Below, in pieces: positions 43,001 through 53,100 of a stretch of 64,000 nucleotides of DNA. The stretch's first letter is position 1; the number at the start of each line of letters is the position of its first letter. The translations under genes and the position numbers were made by a program. The notes beneath the pieces were generated by a model. It saw only the letters and a list, made by a program, of their open reading frames with translations, did no database searches and had not been told where the DNA came from. Origin of the DNA: Turritopsis dohrnii (taxonomy: Eukaryota; Cnidaria; Hydrozoa; Anthoathecata; Oceaniidae); contig BQMF02000263.1 in the NCBI GenBank assembly GCA_027922465.2, positions 186,001 through 250,000 on the forward strand, read 5' to 3'.

Positions 43001-43888
43001 GTACTGAGATTTAAGCAAAGCGCATGGTTGAAGTCGTACATCGATTTCAACACCAATTTGCGTACCAAATCAAAGAATGACTTTGAAAAGGACTTTTTCA
43101 AGCTCATGAACAATTCAGTCTTTGGTAAAACTATGGAGAATCAACGTAAGCATAAAGACATGCGCTTGGCTACCAAGAAAGAACAATATGAGAAGCTGGT
43201 GATGAAACCTAACTTCAAGGGTAGTATATATCTGTTTCAGCGAACATTTGATGGCTGCTGAAATGCAAAAGATCAAACTCGTGTTGAACAAGCCAATCTA
43301 TCTGGGACCTGTAGTTCTTGATTTGTCAAAGATGATTATGTATGAGTTTCACTATGATTACATGAGACCAAAATATATGGTGACAATCTAAAGCTCTGCT
43401 ATATGGATACAGACAGCTTTGTCTATCACATCAAAACTGACGACTTTTACAAAGATATCGCTGATGATGTAGCTTTGAGATTCGACACTTCAGCGTACGA
43501 TGAGAAAGATAACAGACCTTTACCTATAGGTTTGAATAAGAAAGTCATCGGTCTAATGAAAGATGAGTTGGGTGGTAAGATAATGACAGAGTTTGTTGCT
43601 CTTAGAGCAAAGACCTATGCATATAAACAATTAGACGGAACAGAAGACAAAAAGTGTAAGGGAGTTAAGAAGTGTGTAGTAAAGAAGACGATGGGGTTTG
43701 ATGATTATAAGAGATGCTTGTTCGATGGTAAGAACGATTACAGGGAACAGATGACCTTCCAATCGATTAAGCATGATGTCCACACTATAAAAACAAACAA
43801 ACTCGCTCTTAATGCGGATGATGACAAAAGAATTATTGCAAAAGATGGTATTGCTACATATGCCAGAGGACATTATAAGCATGCATAA
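40001..43888 (+). pseudogene. Protein-primed DNA polymerase B with four small frame breaks
   Basis: Four segments together make a full Polinton polB: N-terminal SAP-like motif (TVVELKALARERG); exonuclease I YADFEAL near 41440; a zinc-binding CHICM...DHCHFTG insertion near 41730-41830; exo II NLSGYDAHLF; exo III YLKTDVLLLAD; polymerase A DANNLYG near 42673; B KLMNNSVFG near 43110; C YMDTDS near 43400. Frames change near 41325, 42640, 43235 and 43385; the first lies in an A-run and the last in a TATAT run. All active-site motifs survive, so damage is recent or partly due to assembly error. It copies the linear genome by protein priming. Confidence 0.88.
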
Positions 43889-43944
43889 GATAAGCATGCA
43901 TAAGATAACAAAGAGGTAAGAGGTAAGAGGTAAAAAAAACAAAC

Positions 43945-44388
43945 AAAAAAAACAAACAAAAAAAACAAAAAAAATAAAAGTTCACAAAAGGAAGTTCACA
44001 AAAGAGTGAGTCAAACAAATTCGCTACAAACTGCTTTTTACTACAATTGGGGATTTCCCCTGGACATTTTTATGATATTTAATTGTTTACATTTCTGAGT
44101 AGTTTGTGGTGATAATAATAATATTAGGGAAAACCCCCTAATATTTATTAACTAAACTTTATGTAGGGAAATCCCCGAAATCTTAGGATTTTCCACGTTA
44201 ATAATTTATGTTTATGAGAAAATAATTGACAGAGATTCTCGTTGATAATTAGGAGGGATACAATTCTGTCCCAGCATCGGCATTTTCCTATCTCTGAGGG
44301 GGAATGAGCATTTTAAGGCGTTCTGTAAGCCGGGGCTACAAACCGGGGCTAAGGCGGGGCCGTTAGGAGGGGCTAGTTTTACTTAACC
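43945..44388 (-). repeat. Right terminal inverted repeat of the Polinton
   Basis: The reverse complement matches the left repeat: inner GAATTTGTTTGACTCACTC block (44022-43980), central AATCATAAACATAAA-type block, and GC-rich tip (44388-44320) with GCCCCGCCTTAGCCCCG. It lacks the 50-bp array and the 1.2-kb extra segment of the left repeat. A (A)nC-rich simple tract (43933-43980) lies just inside. Confidence 0.8.
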
Positions 44389-44397
44389 GATTACATC
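44389..44397 (+). repeat. Right copy of the Polinton flanking repeat
   Basis: GATTACATC, identical and in the same orientation as 28376-28384; marks the right boundary of the insertion. Confidence 0.7.
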
Positions 44398-44888
44398 ATT
44401 GATGTTTTTTTTGTTTTTTTTTTGTTTTTTGAGGTTCAGATGTTGCTTATTATTGATATGCATCTTATTCATCACACTTTCATGCCCAAAATGCAACGCT
44501 TTAGAAGGACAAAAGCAACCATGCCATGACTTTGGGACTTCACTGATTCCAAAAAGCACTTCCAATATCAGCTTCCCAGGATTAATCAATGGATAAGGTT
44601 GTGCTTTGGGGCAAATCTTCAACTTCAAAGTTCAAGTTAAAACCATAAAACCTGATGGATATCTTGATTATCATGAAACTATAGGTGCATACATGAAACT
44701 GTAAATGATAAATGTGTTGATTGAGAAAAATTGAGAAACAATTTCAGATGTATACTCTACAAAATTAAGGCAAGAAAATGTACTATAACAGATCTAAGTT
44801 TTATAGTGAAATTGTTTAATTTGATTTTGACCGGTTCGTTCTCATGTACTAAGGCAACCAGCATGCTTCCTTTAAAACAATCTTATAT
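44398..44888. other. Host flank of the Polinton, no supported gene
   Basis: A plus-strand frame 44399-44596 begins hydrophobic and has Cys residues; an opposite frame overlaps it. Neither has enough support to be called a gene. Confidence 0.4.
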
Positions 44889-45042
44889 ATATGTTACGGG
44901 GAATATGATAAATTGGGAATTATGCATATTCCGTGCGGTTATTATGCATAATAACCCTAACCCTAACCCTTACCCTATAGGGAATTAAAATAACTGGCTA
45001 ATATGCATAATCTCCGAATTTATCACAATCCCCGTAACATAT
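44889..45042. mobile_element. Foldback element containing telomere-like repeats
   Basis: Inverted ends ATGTTACGGGGAATATGATA and (reversed right end) ATGTTACGGGGATTGTGATA continue for about 40 bp, including TTATGCATATT. The loop contains AACCCTAACCCTAACCC, the animal telomere unit, near 44950. About 150 bp, non-coding. Confidence 0.7.
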
Positions 45043-45445
45043 AGGTACACTTCAAAGTCCTTCAGAAATGTTAGCAAATTATATCTTCCATATTTGTGCC
45101 AAAGAATAAAGATTGTTTTGATCCACAAATTTACAAATGTTGGTAAATTTCATAATCAATGACAGAAACCAGGAAAAACACTAATTGGTCTGTACTTTTC
45201 AGTTGCAAACTTTACCCCTTTATTGAAAGTTGGCAAAAACGCTACCAATTTAAGACATGATGGAAATATGTATATTGGCTTTCAATGATATTTGTTTTGG
45301 CAGTGGTTGGACAATGACTCTGTCTGCAAATGGAATGACTTGATTGGAATGCAATCAAAGACACATTTTGTCGGGTTAAGCGTTTGTATGATTTTATAAA
45401 CATTGTTTTCATTCAAATATGTTGATGCGGGCATATAGTTTTACG
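45043..45445. other. Spacer, nothing recognised
   Basis: AT-rich, no supported feature. Confidence 0.4.
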
Positions 45446-46336
45446 ATGAACAGGATGACGAGAAGTTTCATAATTAAAATATTACAAAATACAATATTTC
45501 GCTAGACATCCGTCTAGCATCATCAGGTGTGTTGTAACTTTTAAAAGATTGTATATATAACATATAAAATGTATCGTAAAAAATGTGTAGAATCTCGTGA
45601 GTAAAATAAAAGAAGGTTAAAATATCTTAGTTATATAAATAGTTTCAAACTGTACGAATTCTCTTGTGTGTTCAAAGTTGGTTTCATCTGTTTAATTAGT
45701 AAGCTTCTCCTATTTAATAATAATAATAATAATAATAACCAATTTATTTCAAGCATTTCCATATATATTTACAAATGGTTCTTCGTCTTGAAATGCGTAT
45801 GTTGTATATTATGCATAAGTGTAAGTAGAAGTAGGAATTTTTCTTCTAAATGTTGTTTTATACTTTGAGCCAATCATTTGAAAGTCATTAGTCCATACAT
45901 GACGATGTTTATGTGATTTACTGTGCCTCAACAGATGTGAATTGTTGTCTCTTTTGTTGCAGTCAATTATGCGTTCTTGCAATCGTCTGTTTGTTTCTCC
46001 TATGTAAGTTTCGCTGCATTCTTCTTCGGGGCATTGACATTTGTAAACGACGTTACTTTCATGTTCTATGTCTACTTTGTCTTTGATGGGAAACCATGTA
46101 GAAAGTTTTGTGCCTGTGTAAGCAACACAAGGTCGTATTTTGAGGAAGAGTTTGATGCAGAACTTTCTTCATTTTTGAGAGGTTCGTACCTTGTTTTCCA
46201 GCATATGGAAGCGTCATTTGTATCACCTCATTTTGTCCTGGTTCATTTTCACAATTGATTAACTCATCATCGTCAATCACTACATGTATATGTATATATA
46301 CATTTTAATCATGAAGCTTCTCGTCATCCTGTTCAT
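45446..46336 (-). mobile_element. Penelope-like retroelement 3' fragment with GIY-YIG endonuclease
   Basis: On the minus strand, 46280-46190 gives the end of a Penelope RT (LPYAGKQGTNLSKMKKVL). Then about 46060-45825 gives an open GIY-YIG endonuclease segment: VVYKCQC, TYIGETNRRLQERI, NNSHLLRHS, KPTLNTQENS further on. The fragment is 5' truncated, and the transition between the two parts is frameshifted. A 35-bp inverted repeat (45446-45480 with 46302-46336, ATGAACAGGATGACGAGAAG core) brackets it, in line with the terminal arrangements known for Penelope elements. A (TAA)n run lies at 45717-45740. Confidence 0.8.
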
Positions 46337-46563
46337 GTTTTCATTCAGTTTTGAATTCAAAAGTTTTTCCATTACTGTATCACATGATGAAAATATTAGT
46401 GGCTAAATGGCAAAAACAGATTTAATGCAAAAAAAACATATCCACACAAGTAACTCAAGATTACTCACTGATATGGTTCAAGCAAAGTATTATTTCAGAT
46501 TATTTCAGAAGTTATGTTAAAAAATGTTGGAGTTATGTTAAAAAATCTACAATCACTGACAAA

Positions 46564-46722
46564 ATATGTTGGCCAAAGCTAAGTTTTCAAAGGAAATGAA
46601 CATTAAGACCCCTCCCCCCACAATCAATGTTGCTTCATGTAACATTGATTTGTGGCGGAGGGGGTACTGTACAATGTCTGACAGCACAAAATTTGGAGCA
46701 ACTGTAGCTTTGGCCATAATTC
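46564..46722. repeat. 160-bp imperfect palindrome
   Basis: Outer arms TTGGCCAAAGCTA / TAGCTTTGGCCA and central arms CACAATCAATGTTGC / GTAACATTGATTTGTG face each other around TTCAT, with CCCCTCC / GGAGGGG between. Overlapping open frames on both strands come from the symmetry. Probably a MITE. Confidence 0.65.
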
Positions 46723-47189
46723 CCCCCAATAAAGCAATTTCTTTCATTTAGAAACCAAAACAGTTGCTGCTTTATCTGATGGTTTGTTTATGTAAGTCTG
46801 TGAGTAATAAGCATATTGACAATGATCCAGTGAGCGGAGGTAATAAACCAGGTATGTACCAATGTCCATGAGATGATAATACAAAATACTTTCAATAATC
46901 TTTATGAAATTTCCACTGATCTACTATATTGGCTATGTTTCTTTTAAAAATAGTTATCGAAATTTGTATAAGTGCTGAATAATAAACTACTAGTACTACT
47001 AAAGATGTTTTGTCGATTGAATAAAATATTGTAGCATATAACATAGCATTGAAGCATTGAAAAAAAAGAAGATAAAATCATGTTATAACGTTAGGAAAAA
47101 ATAACAAAGATTTACTGTTTCTGATGAAAAGGCCGTGGAGAGTGAAAGCTAAAAATCCAATTAAATGTGCGTTTTCTTTTCTATTAAAG
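46723..47189. other. Upstream of the CTLD exons, nothing firm
   Basis: No signal-peptide exon could be confirmed. AT-rich. Confidence 0.4.
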
Positions 47190-50100
47190 TATTTACGGAG
47201 CAATTTGGTTTTTGGTTTGTCCATGAAAATGTTTGGTATCAACATTTTGATAAAAACATGAGCAAGACTGCAGCTGAGTTGTTTTGCAAAAATCTTAATG
47301 CAGATTTATTTTCTGAGAAAAATTGTAAGATTGCATCTAGTTTGCCATCCAATCCCCGTAAGATTTGGCTAAAGTGTAACAACAGTGATGCATGTATTAC
47401 ATATGAAAAAGATGGAAATTGCTATTCTCACACTGTCCAAGAAGATCGAACGGAAATCGAGGTTGTTTGTCAAAAGCAACCAGGTGAGGAACTGAAAATG
47501 GTTTGGATTACATTTTTCTATGTATGTTAACATAATTCTACCTGATTGGTGAATTGTATCTAGTCTATAAGTTTACAACTTACAGTAGTGTTAAATATTA
47601 TTTACTCAGCAAATGGGAAAAAGAAATGAAATTGCTGCATTGATTAAGATAAATGTTTGATATATCTAAAATAGGTTAAAAGGGAGTGTTTACTGTTTGT
47701 TGTGTGAGATCAGTTGATATTGATGTGAATTTATTGTAACAGATAAGTTTGATGTTTTCAGGTTTTTGTGGATTGTCTTTTCAAGTTTCATATAAAATTC
47801 GGACAGCCATTAAACTGAAATTGAATTTGTGTAACTTTCATTTTCAGATGATTTTCATTCAAGTGATTGTGATATACGCAACGGTTGGCTCTTAAATGGC
47901 TTGGATTGCTTCAAAAAAATTAATATAGCACTGGATTGGTTGACAGCACAGAGGTTTTGTCAAGCACAAGGTGCAGAACTGGCTGAAATAAAGAACCATT
48001 GTCAAAATGAATTCTTGGCTTCATTGCTAGATGGTGATGAAGGTTGGATTGGGCTGTACCACGAGAATGAGGAACTAATTTGGGCAACTGGCTCCTATGT
48101 GATCTATAGTAATGTTGATGAAGATTTTGAGATGACAAGGTAGTAAGCCTGAAATAGAAAAATCTTTTTGTATATGATAATGTCCGAATTTTGTTTTGAG
48201 ATATCTTTATGAATGTGTAGTTACTAATACATAATACGTACATAAATACGAGTGAACAAAGTCTGGAAAATTGGATTGAATTATTGACGTGAATGTCTAA
48301 TTGTCTTCTGCATGCTTTGTTTTTGAGAATTGCGAGAAGTGGAACACCTTTATGTACCCATTTGATTGTGTTTGAAACTCATCTTAAGTTTCATGTTTTT
48401 CTTTTGTATTCAAAGTTACCATTTCACTGTGTGTAGAATCGTTTTGTTGTTCAAAGCCAGGACTGGGTATTTTATCAAAAGTTGATTTACTTTGTGGTTT
48501 ATCTTTGAAAGCTTCATTTGTGAGAGTAATGATTTATTTATTTTTTAGAGTACTTGGAAAAACCTATATTTTCTATTTGGATGGAAATGGAAAATGGAAT
48601 TACTCAAACAGCAAAGCTGATGAAAAGAAATTCATTTGCAAAAAAATATTATGTAAGATTATTGGTTGCTGCATTATGATATTCACATAGGGCGAAAATT
48701 TAAACTAGCGAATAGCTTGGTAATTTTTAGGGGTGTTTTTTTAATGAAAGTTTCTGCACCTGAATTACTTGAGGCTTAATTGACTTTGTCATTATAGCTA
48801 AACAGCGCTATTTTCTGTATGAAGAGGAAGTCACCTGGCATGTTGCCAAAAGTAAATGTATCAGGAAAGGGCTGGTGTTAGCTGAAATACTTAACCACAA
48901 GGACCAAAAAGATATAGAGGATTTTAAAAAGAAGGGTTGGATCGGCTTACAATATAAGAGTGGAAAGTTTTTGAGGAACAATGCTAAAGGTAATACTGAT
49001 TAATACAATTGCATTACCGTATTTTCTCTAATTAGCGCCCCTCTCCAATTAGCGCCCCTCTCTATTAAGCGCCCGAGCGGTAATCATAACTTTGAACAAA
49101 AAGCGCAAATTCTGTAATAGAAAGGGAAGACTATATTGTTGTGATGTCTAAATGTAAGTTATATGTGCAAAATCTTATTTCGTAGCCATGAAAAATACAG
49201 TTGTTTTATTCTTTCATGATAAAGCGCAATGCCTCGTTTACAGCTATCATGACTGATTCACAATTTTTTTTAAGCGCCTCTCTTCCATTAGCGCCCCTCT
49301 CTAATGAGTGCTCCCCTAATTTACAAAACATTTATATAGGCACCCGGGCAATTACTAGAGAGCATACAGTAAATATAAATAGTTTGAAGAAAATCAATTT
49401 TTTGTTAATCTTTTGAGCTTTAACTAGTCTGTTCAACTATCACTTAAAAAGGTTTTTGCAAAAGCTTGGATGGCATGTTTGTATATGTAGTGATTTTCAT
49501 ATTGTGTTTTGTTGTTTGAAGAATTCCTATGAATAAAAAATACATAATATTCATTAAAATTGATTTTGCATGCACAAGGCGGAATGTCTCTTTCTAAACT
49601 TCCTTAAAAGTTCTGTTGAAAAGGTGATAGAGAGAAAAATATGACAGCTCAAAGGAGAACTAATCTTGGTGTTATGTTTTTTCTAACTAAATACATTCTT
49701 TCATATTAAAGAAATAATTCTACATTAAAATATTTGCACTAGCAGTCTTTTTTGGTCCAGAGTCAGCCCCTAAAAATCGGTAACTTCATGAACGCTCGCC
49801 GCCCTTACGTTACAAAAGCCAACATGGTTCGTAACCAAATTTCTCACTCTCAAACAACAACAAAAAATTTCTGATTTGAGTTTTTGTTTTTCTTCAATAT
49901 CTCATACAGTTAGGAGTCAATCTCATTCTCAATCTTCAGCTTCTAGAGTTTCTTAATTCTATAATGATAATGCTACCGTGACATGTGTCCATCAACCAGA
50001 ACATACTGAGCAGAAAATGAACAAGATGCCCTTACAGGCATAAGGATTTCTGCAAAATCAGCTAAAGCATGAAAAATGAAATATTTATGACATGTTTGAA

Positions 50101-53100
50101 ATTCGAAAAAAAAGAAAGATCTATGGGCTTGAAGCTGAACGCGCTAACCAACTGTGCCATAGAAGCCACCGCTGCCACATGTAATGATAGATATACCTAT
50201 TTGACTCTTTCATCTACAAAGCGTTGAGAACTTCTTTTAGTTAGAAAAGAATGATCATAGTTCAAGATAATTATAATTTTCTTCTTTAAATTTTCTTTTT
50301 TTCGTCTTAAAATATGGATATTTTCCTCAAAATCCACTATTGATCAAACAAACGTCGGTAAATCTTTCACTGATATGCAATACACGTTGCTTTGATTTTT
50401 TTTTTTTAAATTTATTTTAACGAGGCCGGGGGGAACTGGCAGTGTTATCCACTGATGTGGGCCTCCACCAGGAATGCATACCTCAGATTTTAAGGCAGAG
50501 AACTTGCACATGTATACGCACCCACGAAATTTAAAGAAGCCTCTAGGTTTGGTTAGCAGAAAAAACAAAAAAAAAACAAAGCGGTTTTAAAATATTTCTT
50601 GCTTTCGCAGAAGTCCTAAAAAATAAGGATGAGGATAATGAACCTGATTTTATAGGATAATTTAAAATACCGGTGCAACTGGAAGAAACCGCGGTGATAT
50701 TGTCAACTCTTTGCGAATGCAGCTAATTGTTGTAAGAAATTTGATAATTTTCCAGTACCAAGTTTTCGAATGCATAACACAGCTTGAAGAATTTAAAACA
50801 TTGTGTTTGGACCAAGTCGCTCTTGGGGGGAGATCATATGTGACCGTCCATGGGAAAAAAAGTACATTTCATTTTACCGGTAAAATATACCGGTATTTTT
50901 ACCGCTAAAGATGTAGTATCGATATTTTTACCGTAGTGTAATAATTTGAAAATCATTTTACCTCCGGGATACTTAAAAGTCGTCAAAGAATTCACATCGA
51001 ATGTTCAGTAATCGAATGTTTTTAGATGAATATGCACTGCAAAGAAAATAAACGATCTTCCTAATGTCTTCTCGTGTACATGTTTTTGTAGTAGTATGAA
51101 ACCAAATTTTAGCATATAGTTCCCAGGATCTTTCGACTAAAATATTAATGCTATTGCAGTAAAGGTCTTCGAAAGGTTGTACAAGGAAAATTACATCGGT
51201 TCCATCACTTCATGCTAACACTCTTATGCTCGACTGTTGTATGACAATGAGACTCGAATGGACAGAGGAACTACCATTTGGAACCTTGCCACAGGTTTTC
51301 CGACTGTCCATCATCAACATTGACTACTGCGAGAAGAGTGCGCACCCACGCAAGCTTTACAGCCAGGACATAGGAGAGTTTTGGAGCCCTGAGCTTTCAG
51401 ACAATCTTCCACGTAAACCTTATGATGAAAAACTGTAGGAAACAGGTAGTATTAATGTTTAAACGAAGGTGAGTATTTCAAAAGAGAACTTTTGCAACTC
51501 GTCAAGCCGACGTTAAAATGTTTTCATTTTGTCTTTTCCCAAATTCACTCTTTATCGGGATATTATCTGAATAAAGTTACAAAAGTGAATAAAGATCACT
51601 AAAAACGTTGCGATATGATCGATTCTTTAAGGACACATCTCCACTTGTTGAAGGTGAAATATCTGTTGAATAAAATAAGTCTCAGCTGACTTTCCCTGAG
51701 GAAAATAAAAATAAAAGTTTTCGTCATGGGATTTACAAAAATAACTTAATAGAATTAGAGTGGACGGTTTTTATTATTGCCAAATTTCGAACAAACTGTT
51801 TTATCTCTTATTTTCAGCTGAATGAGAACCAGGTAACGAGTTGATTTTGATACACAAACGAATGTTACCTGTAATATATACATAAAAAGAGTATAGATTA
51901 CCAAAGGGCTGTTACAAAAATTTCCCTGTTCATTATAATAATTGAATAACGCAGTCTTTTTAAATGGAAGATTTAAACCTATGAAGAAAAAATCATTAAT
52001 AAATTGTCGACACATCATCCTTAAAAATGGGTCTTAAAAATGGCGGAATTAGTATTAACATATATTTATATATTTATTGTATAAGGTATTGTATATAAGT
52101 TGAAATTGAATCTATTGACATAAAAAAAAAAAAAAAAAAAAAATTAGTATAAACAAACATTAACATTTTCGAAAACATGTTATCGCTATCGATTAGCCAC
52201 TTTACCTTACGTCTGAGACGTATTTTTTTACATTACATTACGATACCGGTAATTATCGGTAAAGCGGTAAATTTATCGATAAAAAATTATAATTACCGGT
52301 AATCGCTAAAAAAATCTTAAGTTACCGGTAAAATTACCGGTAATTTGCGCATATCGGTAAAATCGAATGTACTTTTTTTCCCATGGACAGTCACATATGT
52401 TCTGCATCATCGTAGAAAGAATAATTTCAACAAATTCCATGTCATTCATAAATAGAGATACACTTGTATCGTAATTAAATGTAATTAAATCTGTTTCTCA
52501 TTTCCTCATCGACATCCAAAATCGTTTTTGTACAATGTGTTTCAAAAAGTTGGCAACAAAAATTGTTACCGCATTTTTGAAGAAAATATGTAATTAATTT
52601 TCATAAATTTTATATCGATGGAATCCTTATTTTTTAGTCTTTTTTGTGATGCAATTTGTGTAGGAAATGGAAAAAGTAGAAGAAGAGAAAGTCGACAATT
52701 AAGTATGGAAAAACTCATTAAGATTTTAACGAGCAATCAAAACAAATGTTAATGTAGTTCACTATTCACGTTACAATAGCAAGAGTACTCTGACGGACTC
52801 AAGTTGCAACTCTATTACACCATTTAGGCATTTTATAATTGATTGAAAAAGTCTGCCACATGAATAGACATTCATACATACGAAATAATCATTAGGATTT
52901 TCTAAATTATGTCAGTTTTTCTGACAGTTTTCTATAACTCCACTATAGGTAACACAATTATGAAATCGCATAAATACAGAATTCTTTCACTCTGCTCACT
53001 TTTCACCTCATTTTTAATTTTCATTTTCATTTTGCCATTGATAAATATTTTTACATATGCTCTTGTTGATTCTCTCACTCATTCAAAAAATTATGATTGC

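Larger units (their letters stand above)
28385..44388. mobile_element. Polinton/Maverick (16.0 kb), nearly complete
   Basis: Inverted ends GGTAACAG...TTAGCCCC and (reversed right end) GGTTAAGT...CTAGCCCC, GATTACATC direct repeats outside, and an internal set of DDE integrase, protein-primed DNA polymerase B, packaging ATPase, major capsid and penton-like protein define a Polinton/Maverick (adintovirus-related) element. Minus-strand genes are the 308-residue protein, the coiled-coil membrane gene and the integrase; most others are plus. No adenovirus-type protease was found. Penton, ATPase and integrase are open; capsid, coiled-coil and polymerase genes carry stops or frame breaks. It is an endogenous virus-like element and this copy looks inactive. 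Confidence 0.92.

Noticed and set aside
44399..44628. Two opposite frames (65 and 81 codons) right of the Polinton
   Set aside because: Mutual overlap, poly-T-driven hydrophobicity in one and no domain or splice context; insufficient support for a gene.
46312..46386. Short frame starting MKLLVILFMFSFSF, like a signal peptide for the CTLD gene
   Set aside because: Its first 25 bp are the inverted terminal sequence of the Penelope fragment, repeated at 45446-45480, and the frame ends soon after without a good donor.
46566..46751. Opposite 61- and 64-codon frames
   Set aside because: Produced by the symmetry of the palindrome at 46564-46722.
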